This document shows positions 19,740-30,773 of a stretch of DNA of 64,000 nucleotides, one piece after another (position 1 is the first letter of the stretch; every line of letters begins with the position of its first letter). A program made the position numbers and the translations under genes. The stretch comes from Selaginella moellendorffii (taxonomy: Eukaryota; Streptophyta; Lycopodiopsida; Selaginellales; Selaginellaceae): assembly GCF_000143415.4 (NCBI RefSeq), contig NW_003314289.1, positions 755,788-819,787 on the forward strand. Direction: 5' to 3'. The notes under the pieces are model-generated. The model was not told the origin of the DNA, did not search any database, and saw nothing but the letters and a program-made list of their open reading frames with translations.

Positions 19740-21429
19740 ACTTTGGAAGGTGCATTTATTCTTCTAGTAATTGTATTAATTAGTTTAAATACTAATTAAT
19801 AAGTTTATATTGTGAGTGCTTGGAAATTTATGATAAATGTTTTAATGATATATTAATACAACCATGTTTTTATAAAATGGATATCTCATTATATACATTT
19901 TAATTAGAAACAATAACATTTTAAAAACATGAAATTAATAAAATTAATAATGTTTTTTTTATATCTTAGAGTTAATTATATAATGGATTATGGAGAGAAA
20001 ACATAATGAATTGTGATAGTGCTGATTTAATTATATGCAATGGAATTAGTGATAAGTAATATATCTTCAGAAGAATTATTCAATTTCTATTTATAATGGT
20101 TCATTAAATGTTATTAATCAATGTGGGTATATAATACATCTGGAAAACACTACAATTAATGTAGTGCAAATGATAATACTCTTAAATATTATCATAAAGA
20201 TAATGTTATAATTCATTTAAGTAATTTATTAAAAATATATCATGTGACAATATGAAGTATATGAGTAACATTTATTACAATAGTAACTGATTCCTATGCA
20301 ATTGAGTATATTATTAAAACTTTCATCAACCAAAAGTGCTTAGAGAAATTCAAAATTAATAACTTAAAGGATTTTAGAATATATTACAACATTAATTAGT
20401 ACTTTACCATCTTATTATTTAAGAGCTTCACAATTTTAATTGTCTCCAAATAAAAAATCTCTTTATATTTACATCTGATTTTATCTTTAAATGTCAGGCA
20501 TAATTAAAATGGTCTAGAGGATGTGATAAATATAAAAATTGTGAATTTAATATTCAAATAAATAGAAATATAGTTTTATATCTTAATAGTGATAAAGTTG
20601 TTTGGTCTCTAAATATTTTTTATGGTACATTCGTTTATTTTTTATCGTTATAAAATGATTATAACTTTATATGAATTATATGAATTTAATCAAAGAAACT
20701 TTTCTCAACATCTTTTTATTACGGTATGATTGTCATCAGATACATATCCTTGTTAGCATTTAAATTTGAAATAAAACTTATATTTTGCAAATAAATATAA
20801 TACAACAAAATACACTTAGTTAAATCTATCCTTTTATAACAAAGAGAATATTGACTTATTTTATTTTCATTATAAATAGAAAAAAATTAACCTTCTGCCT
20901 AAATGACACAAAATATTCTCAAACATATTAATAATTATAATTTTTCTATAAGTATTGTATTATCTTTCTAATCTGCAAGTAGAAAATATTTAGACAGGAA
21001 ATCACAACTATTATATTATGATCTCTTAAAAAAAACACAAATTCTAGACAATACTACAAGATTGATAGATAGATAGCTGTTGCAAAGAGTAAAATTAATC
21101 TCAGTATTTCTATATTTTATATTATTTTAAAGCTACGAACAATTATTACTAATCACGAAGTAGCTATAATATCTAGAATATGCCGTGCGTGCGTGCGTGC
21201 TTCTGTATGTCCCACTCAGTGTTTCTGATGCTTCCTCCCAATCAGTGCCGACTTTAAGTTTCTTTTTTCTTCTAATTCGCAAGTCAACCTTGAAAAGGAT
21301 GCACAGACTTGTTGACAAGTGGGCTGATATAATGCTTAGTCCACCCAATGTGACGTGTATTATGAAACTTTGGTTTGTCTATACATATTATAGACATCAA
21401 TCAAACCAAAGCAAACAAGCAGTATCAAT
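19740..21429. other. AT-rich intergenic stretch
   Basis: Strongly AT-rich with no intact gene. It holds a bulb-lectin-like remnant (listed separately) and a (TGCG)n microsatellite near 21183-21200. The last 250 bases are the 3' flank of the ALMT gene. Confidence 0.6.
20515..20650 (+). pseudogene. Bulb-lectin (GNA-like) gene remnant
   Basis: One frame reads CEFNIQINRNIVLYLNSDKV followed by VWSLN. QINRNIVLY matches the mannose-binding signature QxDxNxVxY except for D to N, and VVWSLN is the usual strand end. Stops lie shortly up- and downstream. It is AT-rich like the lectin-like gene at 13398-14363, so it may be a dead paralogue or a small exon of one. Confidence 0.45.
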
Positions 21430-21453
21430 TATTCTATTGGAGTGACTTCTTGG

Positions 21454-23452
21454 TTATTGGATGTCAATGGTGTGGTGGCAGGATTCCTCGTCTTTGGAAT
21501 GGGCTCTAAACTTGGCGGCGATTCCCAGCTGCTCCACCGTGTCCACAACATGTTTGAGCCTGGCCGTGGTTTCCAGGAGGAGGAACACAAAGGTGGCAAG
21601 CGAGAAGTTATTGGCGCTTTCCATGTTGTAGTCGAATGTGCAAGTGAGAGGCCCACTGTGGGCAATGATCCTGTCTCTCTTGTCAAACTCGAATATAGGA
21701 TCCTCCGTGGGGGATGATGGTGTTAGGGGTCCACTCCAGGGAATAAAATTGTCAGTGTCGATGGCTATGGGCAGCCTGTGAGCCTTGCTTTTGATGATGG
21801 TGTCGCTCAATCTGATGTTCACGAATAGGGTTGAGTGGCGCTGGATGGATCTCTGGAGCTCGAATGCGGCCTGATTAACGTCGCTAAGCAGCTGGCTTGC
21901 GGGCTTGTTTTGCTGCATCCTCTTGAGATTGTTGCCTACTTCGGTGATTACTTTGTTGATTTCTTTGCTGACGGCGTAAATCTTCTTCTCGAAGCACCGC
22001 CTCAGCTCTATTGGTGCCTGATCATCAAAAGTTCAGACACTTTGTTAGTGGTTTTCCTTTCAAAAAGTGTGCTACACGTACTTTTGACTTTGATGTGAGG
22101 CAGCCATGCAATGCCATTGCTGTGTAGGAACAATGTCTAAGAGCTGTCCCAACTTTTATGTAGTGTCCCCACGGGTATTTTATGTTGAAGTCGCCGTGTG
22201 GAGGTTCCCAAGTTGCAAAGTTTGCCTGAAAGTATTCTATTTGTCAGCTTGGCTCATCAAAATCCTTCGATAGCAAATCTTACAAGGGAGTCCTCGTGGC
22301 TCTTCGACGTGAAAAGAGAATTATACTTTTTGTATGTGGCATCGCTTACGTCAGTCACAAGCTTTTCTTCAGCTTTCGGATCAAAATACATTTCCACTGT
22401 TTCTGAGGAAACGTAATAGGATTAGATCTTATAACATGATTGAATAATTGTTAAGTTAGACTTGCCTTCTAGCGATTCAGCCAGTTTGGAGAAGTTTTTG
22501 GAGGTCAGTTCATGAAGCTCATCACCAGCCCAGATTGGATAAATAAATGTGGTTGTAAAAAGGGAGACAGAACAACCAACAGTTATCATGTACAATCGAG
22601 ACGATGCAATCTCAACCGGATGCAGGCTGGAGTTTGTAGAGATCATGAGCAAGCTGAAAGTAAGAAGGAAAACAAGAAGTCCATAGTCATATCGGGCCTT
22701 CATTTTGGGGACAAACCGCAGAAACGTTGCCACCACTCCTATATACACAGCAAAACTTCCATGAGAAAAGTGCTGTTCATTTTAAAATCTTCTCCAAACT
22801 TACCAACAAAAAATATGGCAATGCAAGCAACTGCTTTGTGGCCTGCTGCGCCTCCAATTTCAGCTAATTGGCTGATACCAAGTACCAAAACTCCGGCAAA
22901 GAAAGTTCCAGTCACTCGATTGAGTCCTTTGCAGTAAGTTGCCCCTGGAAGAGAAAAACCATCAGTAATAACCCACTTCTCTAAAAGAAATTTTGTACCA
23001 GTTGTAAACTCAAAGATCACCACCACAGACATGATGGCCCAGATTCCATTGTGTCCCACAAAGTCCTCGGTGTGGATGAAAAGAGTGTATAGAGCAGTAA
23101 TAATTAGCGCGAGCGCCACCTTGAATGCATGGATGATCTTCCTTCTATCGTTGGCGGCAATTGCACGGAGCTGCCCAAACGTAGAGCACAGGGCACCGTA
23201 TGCGTACGACACCACGTACGGAATCGCGCGCATCCAGCTGAGAATGACCCCAAACTTTTGGCTAGTGCTCCTAGCAAAGTGGTTCGTCACTGGGTCATTG
23301 TCCGTGCGTGCAAGCGTGACATCCTCGGGAAACACTCTTGAAGATCGTTCCGCTCGGGTGCTCATGCCTTGAAGTTCTTGTTGGTGACTTGGATTCGGAG
23401 GGAGTGGCGCTGCAACGGCCGCGGGATGATCGTGGTCAAGTGATGGTATCAT
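21454..23452 (-). CDS. ALMT-family anion channel (aluminium-activated malate transporter)
   Basis: Six exons (22999-23452, 22804-22944, 22466-22738, 22284-22402, 22082-22225, 21454-22017) join in frame to 564 aa. The membrane half contains the family blocks HAFKVALALIITALYTLF, GIWAIMSVVVIFEFTTGATY, CKGLNRVTGTFFAGVLVLG, and FLRFVPKMKARYDYGLLVFL. The cytosolic half has YPWGHYIKVGTALRHCSYTA, APIELRRCF and the final helix FSLATFVFLLLETTARLKHV. ALMTs carry malate or other anions across the plasma membrane or tonoplast; which membrane cannot be told. The third intron (22403-22465) begins with GC, not GT (G/GCAAGT), and only this site keeps the frame. The first intron is 54 nt and open, so it could be missed as coding. 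Confidence 0.92.
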
Positions 23453-24774
23453 TTTGAGAGTTGCTAGAGAGTAAGTGCACGAAACATAAACCAGGTGGTG
23501 ACGACTTTGGTGCCAGCCGGCCTTTGTATTGGCTCTGCATTCAAGAGCTGAAACAAGAGCTACTACTCATCATATTGCTCTAACTTCGCCCTACAAACTT
23601 GGAAATTCTGAAGAGAATTGTTTGCAGGTTTATAAACAGCTCGGTCTAAACCCACAAGCTCATCAAACAAGTGTTCTCCAGATGAAATACAGCTGTGAAT
23701 TCTTGCGCTGCCAGGGGAACTCCAGATGGATTTGGCACGCTGCCGAAAGTTTGAGTCGTCCGGTCTTTATATTCCAAGGATGTTGACACTGGCCCCATAC
23801 TGCCGCTAGATTCGTTTGTGCACCTAAAATGCGATTTCAATGGTGGATCTATGGGATTGGACCAAGACATATGGATATACTTTCCTTGTAAAAGATTATT
23901 GTTTTCCTCATCATTAGTTAACCAGGTTATTAGATCAATAGTTTATTTAAGAGTTTTACTAGACAGCACCAGACTGTACATTATATTCCTAATGGATTTT
24001 AGTCCCATGAGCTCGGGAGATTACTGAGGCCACGAAAATGAGACATTGATTAAGGCCCATGCTTATCACTGGTCATAATCTTTCTTAGATAGCATTACAC
24101 ATTGTTTATGTTTCACTTATGGAGAACATTGAGTGTTTGTCTCCATCATGGGCAGCGATGGAATCTAGCGCATCTGGATTGCAAGGAGCAGAAAATTTTG
24201 ACCACATACATGGCTGTTATTTGTGGTTGCCACCTTTATTTTCGATCTTGATTTATTTTTATCTATTATCTTTTTCTAGAGAGATGCTTCAGTGACCAGT
24301 ACTTTACAGTACTCACCGGACGGTACTTCTGTCTCGCATGCAGGAGCGAAAAATTATCCACGAATATGCTACAGTTTTAATGGCTGAAGCTAGCATTGCC
24401 TGCCACTTTGATTTCTTTTGCAAAATTTAAAGCAATGGCTGCGTTCCACTAGTGCATGCTTTAGGGCATGACGAAGTGGAAAGATGGTACCGCACGGGGT
24501 GAAAAGTGCTGCACTTTTCTTTTCACTGTCAAAGGTTTCAAAGATCTATAATCTTGAAGTGCAAGGAATTCTAGAAATTCTAACCGGCTTACCTCTCAGG
24601 TAAGCATGACCTGATGAACTCAAAATACTCGAATTTATAGTTATAAAAAAAATTACTTTTGTTTAAGTCAAATTCAGTTTTAAAACATTAAAAACATACC
24701 TTTTTAATTATTAATACCTCAATTGGTTGTTTATTCTTATCAGGACTTATCAAGTTTACTATTTTAATACGTCA
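23453..24774. promoter_or_regulatory. Divergent intergenic region between ALMT and PPR genes
   Basis: About 1.3 kb separates two divergent starts. No repeats, RNA genes or conserved coding sequence were seen. Any promoters must lie here, but no core elements stand out. Confidence 0.4.
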
Positions 24775-26856
24775 ATGGAACTGGTAGCGGCTAGCAGCGA
24801 AGTTCCACTCCAGCTAGGGATGGAGAACCTAGAGAATCACTGTGTGGGAATTTCCCGGTACGTGAGGTTGATAAAGCACTATGCGCAATCCAAATCCCTA
24901 GCAGAAGGCAAGTGCATCCATCACCAGGTGAGAACATTGGATCTTGAGGGAAACTTGTCCATTGGCAGCAGTCTTTTGAAAATGTATCTTCAGTGTGGGA
25001 GTTTGGATGGTGCTCGAGTAGCATTTAGCAGGATGGATTTAACTGAACCAGAGAGCTGGAATGCGGCAATCGCAGCTTTTGCCCAAGAGGGGCATTACTC
25101 AGAAGCTATGAAAGTCTTTGAGAGAATGAAGGAGCTGGGATCTGTGGCTCCAAACAGCATCACCATCGTTACTGTTCTCAATGTTCTCAAGCTTCTTCCT
25201 CTGGATTTTAAGTCGCTGGCCATTGCCCGGGAGATCCACACGACAATCGTTGCGAAAAAGAAGGAGATGGATGCTTGTGTGGCGACTTCGCTCATGGGCT
25301 TGTACGGGAGATTTGGCTGTTTGCCGGAGGCCGAGTCAATCTTCCAGAGTTTGGGTTTTAAAGATCGTGTCTCTTGGAGCGTGATGATCTCAGCATATGC
25401 TCATAATGGTCGCAAGGATTTGGCGCTGGGATTCTTCCGAGAGATGCAGTTTGAGGGGATGAAGCCAAACCAGATTGTTTTCGTGAATGTTCTCAATGCT
25501 TTGGGTTCTCCAGGGGATCTTCTAGATGGCGAGAGGATTCACTCGTTGGTGATTCAAGCGGGAATGCAAAACAAGGTGATCCTTGCCACTGCGCTGATCA
25601 CCATGTACGGAAGATGTGGATCTCCATCAGCATCAATCCGTGTGTTCAGAAGAACAAATCCCAAAGACTTGATCTCGTGGAACTCCATGATCGGGGCCTA
25701 CGCTCACAACGGGGAGTTTGAGAAATCCATGAGAATCTTCCACCAGCTTCTCAAAGCTACATACGTGGCTCCAAACCGGGTCACCTTTCTCACACTCCTG
25801 GGAGGACTTGGCACGTCCAACGAAAACGCCCGCCATGCAAAGGTGGTGGAGCGCGAGATTACGTCCCGCGGGCTGGGTACGGACGCCGTGGTGGCCACCG
25901 CGCTGATGAGCGCGTACGGCAAGTGTGGCCACGCCGGCGAGGCGCACAGAATATTCGACGGCATCGAGCCCAGGAATGTGGTCTCCTGGAACTCCATGAT
26001 CTCGGCCTACGCTCACAGCCATCGCCATGAGCTCGCGCTGGATCTCTACCACCGGATGCTCCACGAGGGCGTGAATCCGACGATGGTCACGTTCGTGGCG
26101 GCGCTGGGCGCTTGCTCGGAGCTTGCCGACGTGGCGGAGGGCGGGAAGATTCTCTCCTGCGTGACCGATTCCGGGCTCGAGCTCGACCACGTCCTCGGTA
26201 CGGCTGTGGTGGACATGTACGGCAAGTGTGGAAACTTACGTCGAGCTCGCGAGATCTTCGATGGGATGAAGAAGAAAGACGTGGTTGTGTGGAGCGCTCT
26301 GGCGGCCGCTTACTCCCACCGCGGGAACGATCGATCGCAGCTCCACACTGCTCTCAAAGTCTTCCACTGGATGCAGCAAGAGGGCGTTCATCCTGGCAGC
26401 GTAGCGTTTCTCGGAGTTCTCTCGGCGTGTAGAAACGCCGGGCTTGTGGATCAAGGCTGCGCGTACTTCTCGTCGATCACTTCCGACCATGGACTGGAAG
26501 TTACCAGCGAGCAGCTTGGGTGTGTGGTGGATCTTCTGGGACGAGCTGGATGGCTGGCGGAGGCGGAGGCGTTGGCGGCGAGGATGGCTGGCGGAGGAGA
26601 TAGCTGCGCTTGGATGATGCTGCTGGGAGCGTGCAGGGATGGCCGGGATGTGGAGAGAGCGAAACGGGCAGCCGAGAGAGTTTTGGAGCGGGATCCGAAG
26701 AATGCAATGGCTTACGTGATGCTGTCACAGGTGTATGCTGCCGAGGGGAGGATGGACGATGCCAGGAGCGTGAGAAGAATGATGGAGGAGAGGGGGATTC
26801 ATATTAGCAGGAGTAAAACGGAGGAGTTTACCTCGCTACAGGCTTTCTTCCAGTAA
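24775..26856 (+). CDS. PLS-class pentatricopeptide repeat protein with E-type end
   Basis: A 693-aa intronless protein if it starts at MELVAASSEV; the frame is open 16 codons further up. Repeats of about 31-36 residues run nearly the whole length, with the usual markers SWNAAIAAFAQEGHYSEAMKVF, VSWSVMISAYAHNGRKDLAL, ISWNSMIGAYAHNGEFEKSM, VVSWNSMISAYAHSHRHELA and CGNLRRAREIFDGM. The end has an E-like motif (AWMMLLGACRDGRDVERA, YVMLSQVYAAEGRMDDARSV). There is no DYW domain, so any RNA editing would need a partner deaminase. Such proteins bind organellar RNA in sequence-specific fashion. Its last 29 coding bases overlap the end of VTE4 on the other strand. Confidence 0.9.
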   Translation: MELVAASSEVPLQLGMENLENHCVGISRYVRLIKHYAQSKSLAEGKCIHHQVRTLDLEGNLSIGSSLLKMYLQCGSLDGARVAFSRMDLTEPESWNAAIAAFAQEGHYSEAMKVFERMKELGSVAPNSITIVTVLNVLKLLPLDFKSLAIAREIHTTIVAKKKEMDACVATSLMGLYGRFGCLPEAESIFQSLGFKDRVSWSVMISAYAHNGRKDLALGFFREMQFEGMKPNQIVFVNVLNALGSPGDLLDGERIHSLVIQAGMQNKVILATALITMYGRCGSPSASIRVFRRTNPKDLISWNSMIGAYAHNGEFEKSMRIFHQLLKATYVAPNRVTFLTLLGGLGTSNENARHAKVVEREITSRGLGTDAVVATALMSAYGKCGHAGEAHRIFDGIEPRNVVSWNSMISAYAHSHRHELALDLYHRMLHEGVNPTMVTFVAALGACSELADVAEGGKILSCVTDSGLELDHVLGTAVVDMYGKCGNLRRAREIFDGMKKKDVVVWSALAAAYSHRGNDRSQLHTALKVFHWMQQEGVHPGSVAFLGVLSACRNAGLVDQGCAYFSSITSDHGLEVTSEQLGCVVDLLGRAGWLAEAEALAARMAGGGDSCAWMMLLGACRDGRDVERAKRAAERVLERDPKNAMAYVMLSQVYAAEGRMDDARSVRRMMEERGIHISRSKTEEFTSLQAFFQ

Positions 26857-28351
26857 TGACTGCAAATTTGATGAGACCGCTTTTGTAGCCTTGTATCATA
26901 TAAGCCATTGCAAAGGCTCCTCGGATTGTTGTCCAGCCTGAAAGCTTTTGTTAGACATGAAAGCTTGGAAACGAGAAGTTTACTCAACCTGATCTTAGAA
27001 GGCCGAAAAGCGCTTTCGGGTTGAGTGCTGAAGCGATCACTGCCGGCCAGAATGGACTCACATACACGGACCAATCCTCGGCTCTAACATCCTGTGAAAA
27101 CCGTCAGTCTTTGGTGCTTACACCACAGTCCAAGGAGCAATAAATTCACCTCCAGCTGCAGTTCTTTTGCAAGCTCCACATAGTCGAAAGCCGAGCACCA
27201 CGCTGGTAAGTAGTACGCGCTGCAAATCTTGTCCAAGAGCTCCTGAGCGTGTTATAACGGGATGAAACAAAAAGAACATACAGAACGACACAAGAACCTG
27301 CTCTTCTTTTCGGAGGGACGACTCTTCGGGAGAAAGATCTCTGTGGCACCATGTAACAATTAGCAGACGACCACCAGGAGCAGCCACTCTCACCAATTCT
27401 TGCATGAACTAAGAAACGCTACTGTTAGCATCTGAGGAGCTTCCAGTACCAAATGGAGCTTACTTTCCGCTTGTCTGGCATATGCTCCCCGCTCTCCATC
27501 GACCACACGAGATCAAATTCGTTGTCTGGAAACGGCTGGATCAAAGCATCCGCGACTTGAAACGACACCTGAAATCCAGAGAAGAAAACACTCAAGTCAG
27601 TTCACTACATTTCATACAAGCCAACAAAACCTTTTCCCCAAGTCCTGCTTCGGCTGTGATATCGTTTGCTCTTTGAGCTTGCACGGGACTAAGCGTGATC
27701 CCTCTGACCATTGCCGAATACTTCCTGGACAAATGTCGAGCACTGCCTCCAATCCCACAACCAACGTCCACAATTTTCTTCGGTTTCTCTTCGTCAGCTA
27801 CCAAGAAATAGGAAAAAACAAAAGCAAAATACTCAAAAGAAAGAAAAAATAAGACTCGGGCGATCAAGATCCAGGAACAAACATAACATCCAGCAACGAA
27901 CATAACAAGTTAAAATCACATAACCACAGGTAGTCCAAGAAAAAAAACAAAAACATAGAACACACACACACACAAATGCTCAAGCGTGAAAGCTCTTACC
28001 TGGAATGCCGGCCCACGCCAAGGCCTCCTGGATCATTCTAACCTGTGCCGCCCTGTGATCGCCTTTGAGCGGCTTCCCGGGATCGTAGAATCCGTGGTGC
28101 ATATGCTCGCCCCACACATCCTCCCACACACTAGACGAGGAATCGTAGAACCTGGCAATGCCTCGATTGAGCTCCTCCGACACTGGCGGCCCCTTGCTCG
28201 CGACCGCCGCCATTGCCGCTCCCGTGGAGTCGGATCCAGAGGCCGAAATCTTGTGCTGCGACAGCGGCATCGATCGAAATCCCCACAGCCATGGCGTCGG
28301 CCGGCTAGAGCAGGAATGCGCGGTCGCGGCCCCAGGGCAAGAGGAAGCCAT
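26828..28351 (-). CDS. VTE4: Gamma-tocopherol C-methyltransferase
   Basis: Seven exons (28000-28351, 27631-27797, 27464-27568, 27298-27408, 27150-27242, 26989-27091, 26828-26937) give 346 aa in perfect frame. The N-terminus is Ser/Ala-rich, fitting a plastid transit peptide. The core has ELNRGIARFYDSSSSVWEDV, the SAM-binding loop KIVDVGCGIGGSARHLS, LVWSMESGEHMPDK, GGRLLIVTWCHRDL, YYLPAWCSAFDYVELAKEL and DWSVYVSPFWPAVI. The end GYKSGLIKFAVITGRKP is typical. The enzyme methylates gamma- and delta-tocopherol to alpha- and beta-tocopherol in plastids using S-adenosylmethionine, the last step of vitamin E synthesis. Its stop codon lies inside the last coding exon of the convergent PPR gene. The start is 175 bp from the end of the next minus-strand gene. 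Confidence 0.95.
27960..27975. repeat. (CA)n microsatellite in VTE4 intron 1
   Basis: A short run of CA dinucleotides near the 5' end of the first intron on the minus strand. Confidence 0.7.
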
Positions 28352-28441
28352 AGCTGTGACGTCCCCCCAAAATCACTTATAAAGAGAGGATAAAAGTTAA
28401 CCCGTGAGCAAAGATCCATGGTCACGAGAAACCCGGAAGCC

Positions 28442-28533
28442 CTAGATGCGATAGAAGATTCTTCCAGTTTAAATTTTAGGGCTCGCTCAACTCTAGATGC
28501 GAGAGAAGATTCTTCCAGTTTGAATTTTAGGGC
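28442..28533. repeat. 51-bp tandem duplication at the end of a PPR gene
   Basis: CTAGATGCGATAGAAGATTC at 28442 recurs at 28493 with few changes (period 51). The second unit includes the PPR stop codon at 28527-28529; the first lies between that stop and VTE4. Each unit ends in AATTTTAGGGCT. Confidence 0.8.
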
Positions 28534-30305
28534 TTCTCACAGTAGACGTTCCTGAGCAAGACGTAGGTCGCGGCGCCCTTGCGGTCCAGATCGAGGGCGC
28601 ACTGCGCGGCCCGAGCGGCCGCATCGACGTTCTTGTGGTTGTTGCAAGCGCCCATGAAGCAGATCCAGTCCTTGGCGATGGGCTCAAAGGGCATTTGGCG
28701 GATGAGATCCTCGGCGGGCCACAAATGCCCCGCGCGGCCCAGCGTGTCGATCACGCACCCGAATTGCTGCTTGGAGGCACTCAATCCGTGGTCGAAGATC
28801 ATCGAGTAGAAGAAGGAGTGGGCGATCTTGACGTTGCCTTTGTGGATGCAGCTGAGGAGAACGCAGGTGAATGCGGCCTCGTCCGGAGAGAAGCCCTCGT
28901 TCCTCATCTGCCCAAACAGCTCCCACGCGAATCGGGGCAAGCCACAATTGGAGTACATTGCGAGCATCACGACCCACGACGCTACACTCTGTTCTGGGCT
29001 CGAATCAAAAAGAAATTTCGCTCGAAGAATCTGGCCGTTCTGAGCGAGCGCCGAGAGCATCGAGTTCCAGGACACAACGTCCCGTGACGGCATGGAGTAA
29101 AATATTCTCTTCGATTCTAAAAGATGCCCGTTTTGGGCATATGCTGCGAGCCTAGCGGTCCACGAGATCTGGTTCTTCTCGGGCATCTTTTCAAATATTC
29201 CTTCCGCATCTATAAGCTTGTCACTAAGAGCGTACGCCGAAAGCATTGAGTTCCACGAGACACGATCGTGAAAGGGCATTGTGTCGAATATAAACTTAGA
29301 TTCCTCCAGATAGCCGTTTTGGGCATATGATGCGAGCATCGCGTTCCAAGAGACAAGGTTGCGGCAGGGCATATCATCAAATATCTGTTTAGACTTGGAA
29401 AGATTATGGTTCTGAGAATATGCCGAGAGCATCGCGGTCCAAGATACCACGTCCCTCTCTGGCATCCGGTCAAAGAGAGCTTTAGATTCTTCCAGATGCC
29501 CTCGCTTGGCATGCGCTGTAAGCTTTGCATTCCAAGACACGAGATTCCTACACGGCATTTTTACAAACAATGATTTGACCTCGTTAAGATTCCCAGTTTG
29601 CGCAGCTGAAAAGAGAATTGTATTCCAGGAGATCAAATCCCTCTCAGGCATAGAATCAAATAGGATCTTCGTTTGATCCATTTGCCCCATTTGGGCGTGT
29701 GCTGCGATGATAGAATTCCACGAAGAAAGGCTTCGCTCGGGCATGGTGTCGAATATTCGCCTTGCTTCGTTTAGATCCCCGTCTTGGGAGAAAGCCGTTA
29801 ACATCACATTGAGAGAAAGAACGTTGTGCCCGGGCATGGAATCGAACACGTGCCTAGCCTCTTCCAAATGCCGCGTTTGGGCAAATACGCAAAGCAAGGT
29901 GTTCCAAGTTATAAAATTTGGCTGGGGCATCTTCACGAACGTGGAGAGGGCATCCTGGAGATTCCCCGCCTTGGCTATAGCGGCGATCAGGGTGTTCCAG
30001 GAGACCTCGTTTCTCTCCGCCATGGCGTCGAAGATCGAGCGTGCGGCGGCTAGGTTGCCATTGTAGGCGTAGGCGGCGAGCATGAGATTCCAGGAGAAGA
30101 TGTCCTTGGTGGGGATGGAATCGAAGACGGCGCGCGCGGATTCTGGATCGCCGCAGTTGCCATACATCTCGACGAGCAGGTTGGAGAGGTAGAGGCTGCG
30201 CTCCGGCGATTTGCGCTGGTGCTGGACGATGAGCGCATGGATGTGCGGCGCGGCCGCGCTGCTGCGGCAGGATTTCGCGATCGAGCAGCATTCTTTGAGG
30301 TCCAT
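28527..30305 (-). CDS. PPR protein built of about 13 consecutive 31-residue S-type repeats
   Basis: A 592-aa intronless protein starting MDLKECCSIAKSC. From about residue 70 to 470 it is an almost unbroken array of 31-residue repeats of the type NxVSWNxMLAAYAQNGxLxE followed by A-x3-F-D-x-MPxR. Examples are NEVSWNTLIAAIAKAGNLQD and DVVSWNSMLSALAQNGQILR. Spacing is constant, so these are SS-type motifs with no interspersed P or L repeats until the end. It finishes with a short E-like region (DWICFMGACNNHKNVDAAAR, TYVLLRNVYCEKP) and no DYW domain. It is probably an organellar RNA-binding factor. The stop lies in a tandem duplication, so the very C-terminus may have been reshaped. Confidence 0.9.
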   Translation of the reverse strand: MDLKECCSIAKSCRSSAAAPHIHALIVQHQRKSPERSLYLSNLLVEMYGNCGDPESARAVFDSIPTKDIFSWNLMLAAYAYNGNLAAARSIFDAMAERNEVSWNTLIAAIAKAGNLQDALSTFVKMPQPNFITWNTLLCVFAQTRHLEEARHVFDSMPGHNVLSLNVMLTAFSQDGDLNEARRIFDTMPERSLSSWNSIIAAHAQMGQMDQTKILFDSMPERDLISWNTILFSAAQTGNLNEVKSLFVKMPCRNLVSWNAKLTAHAKRGHLEESKALFDRMPERDVVSWTAMLSAYSQNHNLSKSKQIFDDMPCRNLVSWNAMLASYAQNGYLEESKFIFDTMPFHDRVSWNSMLSAYALSDKLIDAEGIFEKMPEKNQISWTARLAAYAQNGHLLESKRIFYSMPSRDVVSWNSMLSALAQNGQILRAKFLFDSSPEQSVASWVVMLAMYSNCGLPRFAWELFGQMRNEGFSPDEAAFTCVLLSCIHKGNVKIAHSFFYSMIFDHGLSASKQQFGCVIDTLGRAGHLWPAEDLIRQMPFEPIAKDWICFMGACNNHKNVDAAARAAQCALDLDRKGAATYVLLRNVYCEKP

Positions 30306-30773
30306 GGGATTTCCATCAAGAAGGTCGGTCAGGGTTTTGGGGGCGCGCGTCTATCTTGATCAATGGGGCAGGCATCTAGATCGAATGCCGGCTTTCTCGA
30401 TCGATCGGGTGAAATTTCACTACCAGGTGATGGATGAGTCGCAAGAACAGGTGTAGAGATCTTGGGATTGAGACGAGTCACTGGGGAATAAGAGATTACT
30501 TCGCGAGATGGGGCTTTGCGAGAATTTCCACTTCCAGGAGAGATGATCCAGCCGAGAGAATCGTCCAGCATTTATGGAAGTTCTTCAATAGGGGACGTAA
30601 CCACGAAAAGGACCGGGGAATATCCTTTTGGCGGATCAAAGTTACACATCACTAGGCATGTTTCACGACTCATCAGCACAGAGAGCGTGATCGAGATTTT
30701 AAAGACGCGACTGCCAAGCAGGGATTGAGCTGCCTCGTTGCCACTACTAGGTGTTCTTCCGGGGTTGGCGATC
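30306..30773. promoter_or_regulatory. Divergent region between PPR and LKR/SDH
   Basis: About 470 bp between divergent start codons. Short open frames on both strands are not recognised and are probably leader sequence. No clear motifs. Confidence 0.35.

Noticed and set aside
22945-22998. Extra 18 residues in the ALMT protein from an open intron
   Set aside because: The stretch has GT-AG ends, is 54 nt long, and interrupts the conserved FEFTTGATYCKGLNR segment, so it is an intron.
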